Shown here piece after piece: positions 1 to 7,474 of a stretch of 38,114 nt of DNA. Made by a program: the position numbers and the translations under genes. The notes beneath the pieces are model-generated. The model made no database searches and was not told where the DNA came from. It saw nothing but the letters and a program-made list of their open reading frames with translations. This DNA is from DATKZH01 sp964475955. GTDB lineage: Bacteria > Planctomycetota > Planctomycetia > Pirellulales > Thermoguttaceae. The stretch covers positions 1-38,114 of the forward strand of contig CAYYZY010000064.1 of assembly GCA_964475955.1 (NCBI GenBank). Reading direction: 5' to 3'. Position 1 is the stretch's first letter, and every line of letters starts with the position of its first letter.

Positions 1-486
1 ACGGTGTGCGACCACGTAGCCTTCCCGGCCTTCGAGCGGGCGCGCCGCGGCGACGCGCTTCCGGCCATCGACGATCAGGACGCCGCTTTGCAGCCCCGGC
101 TTCCCGTCCTCGCCGCTCAGCGAGCTCCAGACGAGTCGCTCCCCCGCCGCCGGTCCGACGGATTCCCCCGGCGGCGCGCCGAGAAGCTCGACGACCTTCC
201 ACTGGGCATCGGCGACCAACCAGAGCGCGTCGGCGGGCGCCGACCGCGCGCCGAACTCTTGCCGGATCGCCCCCAGCGCGGTTGCCTGGGAACCGCCACG
301 GGGTCCGCCCGCGCGGCACAGTCGGTCAAGCAGCGGTTCGGTCTCGCCCTCGAGGGACCCCCTCGCCTTCCTGGCCGCCTCGCGTTCGACTCCCGAACGG
401 GCCAGTCCGTAGAAGACGAGCAGTCCCACGGTGAGGCAAGCGATCTCCGCCAGACTCAGCAACAGGAGAGGTTTTCGAGACCACAT
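1..486 (-). CDS. Membrane-anchored sensor-like protein, 5' part only (runs off the window)
   Basis: An open frame of 162 codons runs from an ATG at 486 to the left edge without a stop, so only the N-terminus is present. An AGGAG Shine-Dalgarno sequence lies about 10 bases upstream of the start. The protein begins MWSRKPLLLLSLAEI and has one hydrophobic segment (about residues 5-27), followed by a mostly soluble region with no motif I can assign. One membrane helix followed by an apparently extracytoplasmic domain is the usual start of a sensor kinase, a cyclase or a diguanylate cyclase, but the output domain lies outside the window and the function is unknown. A long frame on the opposite strand overlaps it and has an arginine/proline-rich shadow composition. 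Confidence 0.6.
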   Translation of the reverse strand, partial: MWSRKPLLLLSLAEIACLTVGLLVFYGLARSGVEREAARKARGSLEGETEPLLDRLCRAGGPRGGSQATALGAIRQEFGARSAPADALWLVADAQWKVVELLGAPPGESVGPAAGERLVWSSLSGEDGKPGLQSGVLIVDGRKRVAAARPLEGREGYVVAHR

Positions 487-555
487 GCAACCCACTCCTG
501 TTCCTGTCGATGCCCGCGTTCCGGGGAGCCAAACACTCTCACAGCACGGGCCGAC

Positions 556-1101
556 TCACGGGAGCCGGCATACGAGGATGGCCAGCACCACCGCCGCGGC
601 CAGAAGTGCCACCCCGAGAGGTCGGGTGTAGGGCAGCAGGTAGGAGTCGATTTCGATGCGCCGATCGAACCGGCGCGCCAACCGGTCGGTGTCGGTCCAA
701 AGGCCGCCCCACTCGGCGAGCCGGGCGAACCGGCGAGGGGTCAACACGGCCAACATGCCCATGCCGCCGACCAAGCCGATGGCCGCCCAACAGATCCACG
801 AGTCCAACGCCGCAAATCGCAGCGGGAAATAGACCAACACCAGCGAGGCCGCCACGACGAGCACCCCGAACAGCCGGGCGTAGCGGAGCACGTAGGCGTC
901 GATCTCCACCCGGTAGTCGAGCTTCTTGAACAGCGGGTCGGTGTCGACCCACAGGTTGCACCACGCGGCGACCCGGGCGAAACGCCGCGGCGACAGGACC
1001 ATGAGCAAGCCCGCGGAACCGGCGAGCAGCAGCCCGATCCAGGCGATCGGCTTCCACGGGACCTGCTGGAGTATGCTCATCACGGTGATCGTGCCCGGCA
1101 T
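556..1101 (-). CDS. Integral membrane protein built from two internal repeats
   Basis: A 181-residue protein of unknown function. It has four hydrophobic segments at about residues 18-36, 76-95, 103-121 and 162-178. The sequence is a tandem duplication: SPRRFARVAAW at residue 37 is matched by TPRRFARLAEW at residue 121, an offset of 84 residues, and both copies continue with LWxDTD, RxEIDxY and a second helix starting GV. The conserved polar loop between the helices of each repeat probably faces one side of the membrane. The start at 1101 is preceded by GGGGAAG; an internal ATG at 1080 has no comparable ribosome site. The gene lies 69 bp upstream of the sensor-like gene on the same strand, so the two may be co-transcribed. 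No enzyme motif is visible. Confidence 0.75.
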   Translation of the reverse strand: MPGTITVMSILQQVPWKPIAWIGLLLAGSAGLLMVLSPRRFARVAAWCNLWVDTDPLFKKLDYRVEIDAYVLRYARLFGVLVVAASLVLVYFPLRFAALDSWICWAAIGLVGGMGMLAVLTPRRFARLAEWGGLWTDTDRLARRFDRRIEIDSYLLPYTRPLGVALLAAAVVLAILVCRLP

Positions 1102-1413
1102 GTGGCTTCCCCGTCAGGACTGGTCGAAATAGTACGGCACTTCAATGGCGAAGAGACGCCAAGCACCTAAGCAACTCTAGGTCCTGTCGCAGCGTAGTCA
1201 AAGCGCGTGGAGGAGATACGCCCCTTGGCTGCCCGAAAGCTTGATATCACGGGGACTTACGAGCGAGCAGTATCTTCGCCCGATGGGGAAGTGCCGGGGG
1301 CGAGAAGGCGGCCGGATGGCGCAGCCGAGCCGCGGGGAGGCCCAGTTAGGGCCGCATCCTGAGAGCCGATGCCGCACACCGGCCGAGAGAAAGAGACGCC
1401 TTTGGCGGAACCC
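1102..1413. other. 312 bp intergenic spacer
   Basis: No gene is supportable here. A small hairpin CGCC-TTT-GGCG at 1397-1407 lies just beyond the anti-sigma stop codon but has only a 4 bp stem and no clean T tract, so I do not call it a terminator. The stretch GGCGAAGAGACGCC near 1147 resembles a decayed intergenic repeat. Confidence 0.4.
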
Positions 1414-1656
1414 CTACGTGCCGAACTTCTGGCGCCATTGGGCGCGGAGACTCTCGCGGAGGCGTTGCTGGAACTCGTCCGGCATGGGGTGGGGCTCGCC
1501 GGCCTTGTAGAGGGCGATCGTCTTGCGGACGTTGTCGACCACCACCTGGCACGGGTTGCAGCCGGCCAGATGGTGCTCGAACTCCTCGCACACGGCCGGG
1601 TCGACTTCGCCGTCGACGTAATCGCTCAGTGCTTCGAGCAGTTCGTCACATTTCAT
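1414..1656 (-). CDS. Zinc-finger anti-sigma factor (zf-HC2 type)
   Basis: An 80-residue protein beginning MKCDELLEALSDYVDGEVD. It carries the zinc-binding anti-sigma signature H29-x3-C33-x2-C36, with C3 and C23 also present. Proteins of this kind bind an ECF sigma factor and hold it inactive until a redox or metal signal releases it. There is no transmembrane segment, so it should be a soluble anti-sigma factor, as in the RsrA/ChrR-like group. The gene lies 48 bp downstream of the ECF sigma gene on the same strand, the standard operon order for sigma then anti-sigma. The C-terminal 45 residues form a charged helix rich in Arg and Gln. The identity of the partner sigma is inferred from adjacency. 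Confidence 0.85.
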   Translation of the reverse strand: MKCDELLEALSDYVDGEVDPAVCEEFEHHLAGCNPCQVVVDNVRKTIALYKAGEPHPMPDEFQQRLRESLRAQWRQKFGT

Positions 1657-1704
1657 CGCTGCACCACAAACTCCGTCCGACGATACCGACGCGCCGACCG
1701 GCCC

Positions 1705-2367
1705 TCAGGTTACAGGATTCTCGGGATGCTCGTGCTCACCCGGCGTGAGTCGGGTTGCCTCATCCCCCAAAGCGCGGGTCAGCCGCTCGCGCAACTGGAG
1801 CCTCGCCCTCAACAACCGCACCTTCGCGTTCGAGGGGCTGATCCCCAGCAGCTCGGCGGTCTCCTTGGTGGAGAACTGCTCGACGTCGCGAAGCACGAAC
1901 ACGAGGCGGTACTTCTCGTCGAGCTCCTCCAGCGCCTCGGCCAGTAGCTCCTTCACCTCGTTGCGCTCGGCCAGATCGGCCGGGTCGTCGCGCCACTGGG
2001 CGACGAACTCGGGATGCGGGGTGGGCGTTTCGTCGTCGCCCCGGCGCCCCTCCGTCTCCAGACGCACCGTGCTTCGCGTGCGGCGCTTGCGCAACATGCC
2101 CAACGCCTGGTTCGTGGCGATGCGGAGGATCCAGGTCGACACGCTGGCCTCCTCCCGGAAGCGCTCGAGGTTCTCCATCACGTTGATGAAGGTCTGCTGG
2201 GTGGCGTCTTCGGCGTCCTCGCGCTGGCGGAGGATGCGCGAAGCGAGCCGGAACACGCGGGGCTCGAACCGGCCCACGAGCGTTTCAAACGCCTCCCACT
2301 CCCCGCTACGCGCACGGCGCAAGACGTCCAAATCGCTCGGCGATGCAGCGCCGCCCGGTTCCTCCAT
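1705..2367 (-). CDS. ECF RNA polymerase sigma factor (sigma-70 family)
   Basis: About 220 residues from the chosen start MEEPGGAASPSDLDVL. Region 2 is visible as FETLVGRFEPRVFRLASRIL, then EDAEDATQQTF and STWILRIATNQALGMLRKRR (core binding and -10 recognition). Region 4 is LDEKYRLVFVLRDVEQFSTK, then ETAELLGISPSNAKVRLLRA, the helix-turn-helix that reads the -35 element. The linker carries an acidic segment ending in HPEFVAQWRDDPADL. The open frame extends upstream to 2502, and another ATG lies at 2397; I chose 2367 because residues before it show no sigma homology and GAGAAG lies just upstream, but the start is uncertain. It directs transcription of a stress or envelope regulon that cannot be identified from the window. 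The adjacent zf-HC2 gene is its probable regulator. Confidence 0.9.
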   Translation of the reverse strand: MEEPGGAASPSDLDVLRRARSGEWEAFETLVGRFEPRVFRLASRILRQREDAEDATQQTFINVMENLERFREEASVSTWILRIATNQALGMLRKRRTRSTVRLETEGRRGDDETPTPHPEFVAQWRDDPADLAERNEVKELLAEALEELDEKYRLVFVLRDVEQFSTKETAELLGISPSNAKVRLLRARLQLRERLTRALGDEATRLTPGEHEHPENPVT

Positions 2368-2581
2368 ACTTCTCGCGCTTCCCGTTTCGAGGCCCATCGT
2401 CACCCGGCTGCCCGGGTCGAAACCGGCGGAAATCGACCAGACCGCCTCCGTGCGGTCCGAAGCAACGTGGCCGGGCCCCCCAATCGCCTGGTCACGCCGC
2501 ACGTCGGTCGGGCACGATTCTGGAGGCTGGCGGCGTTCGGGTCAAGGGTGATCGGGATGGGCCGAAGCGTTTGAAGGGCGG

Positions 2582-3808
2582 CTACGTCTCGGCGGGCAGG
2601 TCGAGCCGGGCGGCCCAGTCGGTCCAGCCGCCGTCGTACCAGCGCACGTTCCGGTAGCCCAGGAGGTGCCTGAGCACGAAGTACGTCTGGCTGGCCTGGT
2701 GGCCCGTCCGGCAATGGACGACGACCGGCGTCTCTTTCGTCGGGACCAGCTCGGCGTAGGCCCGCCGCAGCTCCTCGACCGGCTTGAGACGGCCGTTTTC
2801 GTCGAGATCGTCGCTGTAGGGGCGGTTGATCGCGCCGGGGACGTGGCCGGGCCGCGCCTCGTCGGACTTCTCGCCCCGGAAGTAATCGGCCGGGCGCGTG
2901 TCGAGGATCACGGTCCGCCCACCCCCTGCCAGGGGGCGCAAGCCGACGGCGTCGATCGTCGCCTCGTCGACTGCCTGGGGGGCCGGGTAGTCGGCGGCGC
3001 GGACCTGCGGCAGGGCGCTGTCGGTTGGACGGCCCTCCGCCACCCATTGGTCGAATCCGCCCTCGAGGATCGACCAGCGCGCGTGGCCCGCGCGCTCCAG
3101 CGCCCGGGCGACCAGCGTGGCATCTCGGAACTTCGCGCCGGGGACGACCACGATCGTGTCGGCGGGACCGACCCCCAGCAGTGCGAGGTGGGCGGCGATC
3201 AGGTCGGCGGGCAGGAGCATCGACTGGACCCCGCCCACCGCGCCGCGGAGGCTTTCCACGCCGAGCCGGAGCGAGCCGGGCACGTGGCTCGTGCTGTACT
3301 CGGGCCCGGGGCGGACGTCGATCACTTTCAGCCCCGGCGACGCCAAATGCTCGGCGAGCCATTCGGTCGAGACCAACGCGGGCGCGTCGCTCGGAAGAGG
3401 ACCGGCGGCGGATAGAGCCTCGCGCGATGCGCCGGGGCCGCCTTCGTCGAGGAAGAACGACCGCCACGCCCGAACGCGGGCCGCCTGCTCCGGCGACAGG
3501 GGCTCGTCGCGGAGTGAGACCGGCTTGAGGCACCGGTCGAGGAAGCCGGCCAGGCCGTCGGTCAGGAAGTAGACGTTCCGGAATCCCCGGCGCGCCAGGG
3601 CGTCGCGGGCCTGGGCCGGGTGGGTCATGCCGGTCGAATAGAGGACGATCGTGCCGCGGTTTCGGCGGTCGGCCAACGCGCTGGGGAGCTCCGAAAGGGG
3701 GACGTTGACGGCGCCGCGGAGGTGGAACGCGTCGTACTCGGCGGCGGGGCGCACGTCGACGACCAGGAGGTCGGAATCGCCGCGCCGGTGAAGAGCAGGG
3801 CGAACCAC
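2582..3808 (-). pseudogene. Three-domain rhodanese (sulfurtransferase), 5' end lost
   Basis: The open frame encodes about 400 residues with three rhodanese modules. Domain 1 (about residues 13-95, DLLVVDVRPAAEYDAFHLRG) has an active loop YSTGMTHPA, with no cysteine. Domain 2 (about 145-260, KVIDVRPGPEYSTSHVPGS) has VPGAKFRDA, again without cysteine. Domain 3 (about 280-405) keeps a canonical loop CRTGHQAS. Only the last module can therefore form a persulfide. The first module starts immediately at a junction with YeeE-derived sequence (around 3785), with no signal peptide or own ribosome site, so the natural 5' end appears to be deleted. A GTG at 3808 could still permit translation of a shortened product. 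It belongs to the eroded sulfur cluster upstream on the same strand. Confidence 0.7.
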
Positions 3809-4315
3809 GACGGCGAGAGCCCCAGGGCCACAAGCGGTTCAGGCTGTTGGCCCCAACGGTAGAGGGGCTCGACGAGGCCGAAGGCCTCGTTGAAGCCGGA
3901 CCGAGCCGATCACGGCGCCGCCGAGGAAGACCAGGCCGTCGAGCTTGCCGCTGGCCGTGCCGACGGCGGCCGTGCCGGGGCACCAACCGCTCATCACGAA
4001 GCCCACGCCGAACAGCAGCCCGCCGACGATCTGCGCGCCGTAAACGGTGGGAATCAAATAAACTTGCTCGCCGAGCTCGATCCAACCGAGGCCCACCGCG
4101 AAGGCGAGGCCGAGCATGGCCGTGACGACCGCGGTGAACATCACCTTGAGCACGGTCATGTCGCGGAGATAGAAGATTCCGGCCAGGCGCCGGGAACTGC
4201 CGAAGCCGGCCCGTTCCAGCACGTATCCGAAAGCCACGCCGATCATTAGGGCGGCGAAGAAGGCCGCGGGCGTGGCCAGTTGGTCGGTTCCGAAGAAGGT
4301 GGTCATCATCGCCAT
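3785..4315 (-). pseudogene. YeeE/YedE family sulfur transporter, second half, frameshifted
   Basis: It begins MAMMTTFFGTDQ at 4315 with a good AGGAG ribosome site and overlaps the stop of the preceding YeeE fragment, so the two were translationally coupled. The protein shows several hydrophobic helices, the segment DMTVLKVMFTAVVTAMLGLA and the family signature SGWCPGTAAVG, typical of YeeE/YedE permeases that import thiosulfate or sulfane sulfur. After LVFLGGAVIGS, around 3900, the frame is lost. The continuing homologous sequence (FNEAFGLVEPLYRWGQQPEP, then LVALGLSPSWFALLFTGAA) is in another frame, consistent with one extra base at the GTCCGG run. The 3' end then joins rhodanese sequence near 3785. 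The product should be non-functional unless the shift is a sequencing error. Confidence 0.75.
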
Positions 4316-4551
4316 TGTCTCCTGAAGAAGTAGGCCACGGCGTACCCGCCCGCGAACACGCTCATCATGAATGCGAGGCTTCCGTTGAGCATCAAGGCGG
4401 CCCCGGTGAGCGCCTGGCCCGACGTGCATCCGGCGGCCAGCCGGCTGGCGTAGCCAGCCAGGATGCCGCCGATCAGGGCCAGTGCGAGCCGGCGCCGGGC
4501 GGAGTAGCTCTCGCCGCGCTCGACCGACACGTTCAGGCAGACGAACCGCAT
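4306..4551 (-). pseudogene. YeeE/YedE family transporter, first half, N-terminally truncated remnant
   Basis: Only about 80 residues remain in frame, from an ATG at 4551. The recognisable part is ARRRLALALIGGILAGYASR, then LAAGCTSGQALTG and FMMSVFAGGYAVAYFFRRQW, which is the conserved second half of a YeeE/YedE half-transporter; GCTSGQ is the signature loop. Full-length relatives carry roughly another 80-120 residues upstream, which are missing here. Their place is taken by the 3' end of the MBL-rhodanese gene. The stop overlaps the start of the second YeeE half by about ten bases. I infer a deletion that fused two formerly separate neighbours. Confidence 0.7.
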
Positions 4552-5627
4552 GGTCGGATGCACCGGCGGGGGCGGCGTGGCTTGCGGTCTCGTGGACGGG
4601 CAAGCCCGCGTCGATCCACGCCTGGGTGCCGCCCTCGATACTGGCCGGCTCGGCGAACCCGCGCCGTTCCAACAGCCCGACCGCCATGCTCGAGCGGTAG
4701 GCGCTGTTGCAGACGGCCACCACCTTCTCGCGCGGGTCGAGCGTGTTGCCCTCCCCGGCGAGCTCACCCAGCGGGACGTTGATCACCGTGCCGATTCGCC
4801 GCTCGCGCCATTCGCTCCGCAGGCGCACGTCGACCACCAGCGGCGAGTGGGGCGATCGCGTCTTCTGGTGAAGCTCGCGGGGAGCGATTTGCCGGCTCGA
4901 ATTCACGGGCAGGTTCGCCTGGCGCCAGTAGGCCATTCGGATCGTGCGGGCGCGGTAGCCGATGCGGTTGAGCCGGTAGAGGCCCTCTTGGAGCTGCTCC
5001 GCCGTGTCGCCGGCCAACACGAGCCGATCGCCGCGGAACTCCTACGGCACCATCTTGCCGATCCAGGTCTCGAACCGGCCGCGCAGGGCGATGTTGACCG
5101 AGTTGGGCACGTGCCCGGCGGAGTACGACGCCGCGTCGCGCACGTCGACCACGTAGAACCGCGACGGGTCGGTCAGCTCGGTGCTCGGCTCAACGGCCGG
5201 GAGCGGGTCGAATTCCCACTGGGCCGGCCCGCCGACTGATGTAGATCGGCACGTTCAACCGCTCGGCGAACTCGACGTGCCCGGCCACGAAGTCGGCGTG
5301 CGAGTGCGAGAGCCAGACGGCCTTGATCCGGGCGCCCTGTTTCTCGGCGGCGTCGAGATAGGTGAACACGTCGCGGCCCGGGTCGACCACGACCGCTTCG
5401 TCGCCACTGGTCACCAGGTAGGAGAAATGGGCCAGCGTGGCCAGATCGAACTGGGTCACCTGGAAGCCGGGCAGCTTGTAGGTGTCGACAACCTGGTACT
5501 GGGCGGCTTCGTCGCCGTGGGTCGCCGACTCGGCGTCGACGATTTGGGCCTCCGCCGCCCACAGGCCGGGCGCCAGGGCCCCCACCAGCAGGATCGGCAC
5601 GGCCGAGAGACTGACGATTCGACTCAT
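4544..5627 (-). pseudogene. MBL-fold hydrolase with two rhodanese domains, internally deleted and interrupted
   Basis: The start at 5627 is clear (GAGGAGA 9 bases upstream; signal peptide MSRIVSLSAVPILLVGALAP). The metallo-beta-lactamase core is recognisable up to residue 131, with H108-x-H110-x-D112-x4-H117 (HSHADFVAGH), as in persulfide-dioxygenase-like hydrolases. Directly after NVPIYIS, near 5235, the frame changes and the sequence jumps to a rhodanese domain (FYVVDVRDAASYSAGHVPNS). About 150 residues carrying the remaining metal ligands are therefore missing. An in-frame TAG at 5042-5044 interrupts this domain. The same frame then continues into a second rhodanese domain with active loop CNSAYRSS, ending near GLPVHE. 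The MBL-rhodanese-rhodanese order is an established architecture, so I read this as one broken gene rather than several small ones. Confidence 0.8.
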
Positions 5628-5943
5628 GGGTTATCTCCTCAGAAATCGGGGGATCGCTTCGTGGTCGCGCGTCGCGCCGTCTAGCATTACCGACTATTTT
5701 TCCAGCCGAAAGTTACAGAAAAGACTTCGGAACGGGTCGGGCCTCCCGCGATCCCCTCCTCGCTTGTGGGATCGCGCCCCTCTCCCGGACGGCGAAACGA
5801 CCGTGCGCGACGGCGGCGCGGCGCACCGGAAGACGGCCCACACGGCCGGGAAACCAACCAAGAAACGACGCGGGCCGGCGCGTTGCGCCGGCCCACGGTT
5901 CCGCAGGGGGGGGTAGGTTGATCGGACAGTCGGGACGAAATCC
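5628..5943. other. 316 bp intergenic spacer holding a terminator
   Basis: It separates the thioredoxin gene from the MBL-rhodanese pseudogene, both on the minus strand. It holds the hairpin listed separately at 5872-5894 and the ribosome site of the MBL gene at its low-coordinate end. I see no gene and no convincing promoter. Confidence 0.5.
5872..5894 (-). terminator. Strong GC hairpin after the thioredoxin gene
   Basis: A perfect inverted repeat with 10 bp arms, GGGCCGGCGC and GCGCCGGCCC, separated by GTT, lies about 50 bases beyond the thioredoxin stop codon. On the minus strand it is followed by GCGTCGTTTCTTGG, a weak T-rich tract. It probably terminates the thioredoxin transcript and uncouples it from the damaged cluster downstream. 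Confidence 0.6.
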
Positions 5944-6519
5944 CTAGTTCTCCAGCATTCGCTCGAGCGTGCCGCGGTCGGCCAGCCCGAGGTGGTTATC
6001 CACAATGTTGCCGTCCCTGAAGGCGATCAGGGCGGGGATCGAGTTGATGCGGAACTGCGAGGCCAAAGTGGGGTTCGCTTCCACGTCGACCTTGACGATC
6101 TTCACGTCGGGCCGCTCCCGGGCCAACTCCTCCAGGATGGGGGCCAGCATCTGGCAGGGACGGCACCAATCCGCGTAGAAGTCGACCAGGACGGGCACTT
6201 TCGACTGAAGCACCAACTGGTCGAAACTCTCGGCGTCGGCGTGCAGCACTTCCCCATAGCGGGGCTTCGTTTCCACAGGTCGCATAGACTCTTCTCCTTC
6301 AGCAGAATCAGAGGCGGTTACGGGTTTCGGCGTCTCGGCAACGGGGTCGTCGACCGAAGCCTGCTCACCGGCGGGTTCGGTCGGCGGGGCCGTACTGCCG
6401 CCGCCGCTGCGCCCGAACCATTGCACCAAGGGGCAGTTCCCCGACGAGGGGCAGGTGTAGAGCAGGGCTGCGACAACGGCCACGGCGGCGATAACGAACA
6501 GCGTGGAACTGGGGTTCAT
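5944..6519 (-). CDS. Membrane-anchored thioredoxin
   Basis: A 191-residue protein beginning MNPSSTLFVIAAVAVVAALL, an N-terminal membrane anchor. A low-complexity linker rich in Pro, Glu and Ala follows (about residues 38-88), then a complete thioredoxin domain (about 89-191). The active site is W118-C119-R120-P121-C122; Arg replaces the usual Gly of WCGPC. The cis-proline loop is S160-I161-P162. It should act as a thiol-disulfide oxidoreductase tethered in the envelope, facing the compartment beyond the anchor. GGAGGA directly precedes the ATG. It is the only intact gene next to the eroded rhodanese/YeeE cluster, and a role in reducing protein persulfides from that cluster is plausible but inferred. 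A hairpin follows its stop. Confidence 0.9.
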   Translation of the reverse strand: MNPSSTLFVIAAVAVVAALLYTCPSSGNCPLVQWFGRSGGGSTAPPTEPAGEQASVDDPVAETPKPVTASDSAEGEESMRPVETKPRYGEVLHADAESFDQLVLQSKVPVLVDFYADWCRPCQMLAPILEELARERPDVKIVKVDVEANPTLASQFRINSIPALIAFRDGNIVDNHLGLADRGTLERMLEN

Positions 6520-6973
6520 TTTGGCAATCCTCCATGGTCAGGCTCTCATTGGGCGACGCCGAACGGTTCAGCGTCATCCGGTGGTAGTGACGTGCGACGG
6601 CCGCCCGCGGTTACAGGTTTTTTCCGGCTCGACCGCGCGAATCGATCGGCGGCTTGCCGGCGCGAGCGTGCTCCAAGAATCGCACGCTGCCGGCGAATCA
6701 CGGTTGGAACGTTTTGCTCGGATCATTCCTACGACGCTTGCAGCCACTACGTTCATGCGGCCAAACCGTGCTCCGCACGGCCCGCACCCGATGAATCGGC
6801 GCACTGCGACCCCACAGAAATAATCCGGGCTTGGTCAATCCGGCCCCGGGCCCACACCCCCGGGGGGTTCTTCACTTCTTGCCGCTCGAACGCCACGCGA
6901 CGCGGAAACCTATGGGGTTTCAGAAGTTCCGCGTTGCTTGCCGCGGTCGACGGGTTGTGTCATAATCGCAAAC
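6520..6973. other. 454 bp divergent spacer, no gene seen
   Basis: It lies between the divergent thioredoxin gene and the small membrane protein gene. Open frames here have shadow-like composition. CCCGATGAATCGG near 6788 is a decayed copy of the palindrome seen at 14975-14992. A CATAAT hexamer at 6961-6966, close to the start of the next gene, could be a -10 element but lacks a well-spaced -35. Confidence 0.4.
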
Positions 6974-7324
6974 ATGATCATTCCGCAGTTCTCCCTGCGC
7001 TGGCTCCTGGCGGTGACGACCGGCGCGGCCGTCGTCTTCTCCATCGTGGGGCTCGCCGTGCGAGGCAGCGCTTGGGCGACCGCCGTGTCGGCCGGGATCG
7101 GCGCGGCGGCCGTCCTGGCCGGGGTATTCGCCACCATGTTCGCGGTCGTTTGGGTGTTTTCGGTGGCCACGGCCTCGTTGGGGCGGAAGCGGGACCGGAC
7201 CGCCGGCTCGCCGTTCGGCCGGGCGTCGGCGGCGGTTGCCGACGCTGCGACGCCCGACGCCGCCGAGGTCCCGGCAACGCCCGTATTGATCGACGATTCG
7301 CCCGCTCCACCGAAACCGTCGTAG
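6974..7324 (+). CDS. Small membrane protein with an FSLRWLL N-terminus
   Basis: A 116-residue protein starting MIIPQFSLRWLLAVTTGAA. The phrase FSLRWLL next to the first helix is common among small planctomycete membrane proteins of unknown role. Two hydrophobic segments (about residues 9-28 and 34-62) are followed by a cytoplasmic or periplasmic tail rich in Ala, Pro and Asp. The frame begins upstream at 6938, but the leading codons look non-coding and 6974 places the family motif at the N-terminus. No catalytic motif is present. It precedes the ABC operon on the same strand but is separated from it by a palindromic repeat at 7373-7399, so it is probably a separate unit. Confidence 0.65.
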   Translation: MIIPQFSLRWLLAVTTGAAVVFSIVGLAVRGSAWATAVSAGIGAAAVLAGVFATMFAVVWVFSVATASLGRKRDRTAGSPFGRASAAVADAATPDAAEVPATPVLIDDSPAPPKPS

Positions 7325-7372
7325 AGTCTTCTTTCGCAGGATGCGCGCACGAGGCACGTGTTCGTAGGGATG

Positions 7373-7399
7373 GTAGGACGGAATGTCGTTCCGTCCTAC
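7373..7399. repeat. Palindromic intergenic repeat, GTAGGACGGAA family
   Basis: Perfect 11 bp arms GTAGGACGGAA and TTCCGTCCTAC flank the five-base loop TGTCG. Related units starting GTAGGACGGAATGCC lie at 38016-38064 at the other end of the window. It sits between the small membrane protein gene and the ABC operon and could form a hairpin in either transcript. Confidence 0.8.
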
Positions 7400-7474
7400 T
7401 GCGCTGCGACCGTAAGGCCGCGCACGGGGATGCGCGGAGCGAGCTTGGCGTTGAGAGGAGGTCGGAACGGTTCG

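Noticed and set aside
4..1170. A 388-codon plus-strand open frame at the left edge
   Set aside because: It is rich in Arg, Pro and Gln with no recognisable domain and lies opposite two minus-strand genes with signal or membrane segments and ribosome sites. It is a GC-rich shadow.
1391..1416. An intrinsic terminator after the anti-sigma gene
   Set aside because: The stem is only four base pairs and lacks a clean T tract.
2400..4085. A 561-codon minus-strand open frame over the rhodanese region
   Set aside because: Its composition is almost entirely Arg, Pro, Gly and Ala; the rhodanese and YeeE homology lies in the other frames.
5042..5044. Stop-codon readthrough or a reassigned TAG
   Set aside because: TAG is used as a normal terminator elsewhere in the window (anti-sigma at 1414, helicase at 18475), and the same gene has other lesions, so a nonsense mutation is simpler.
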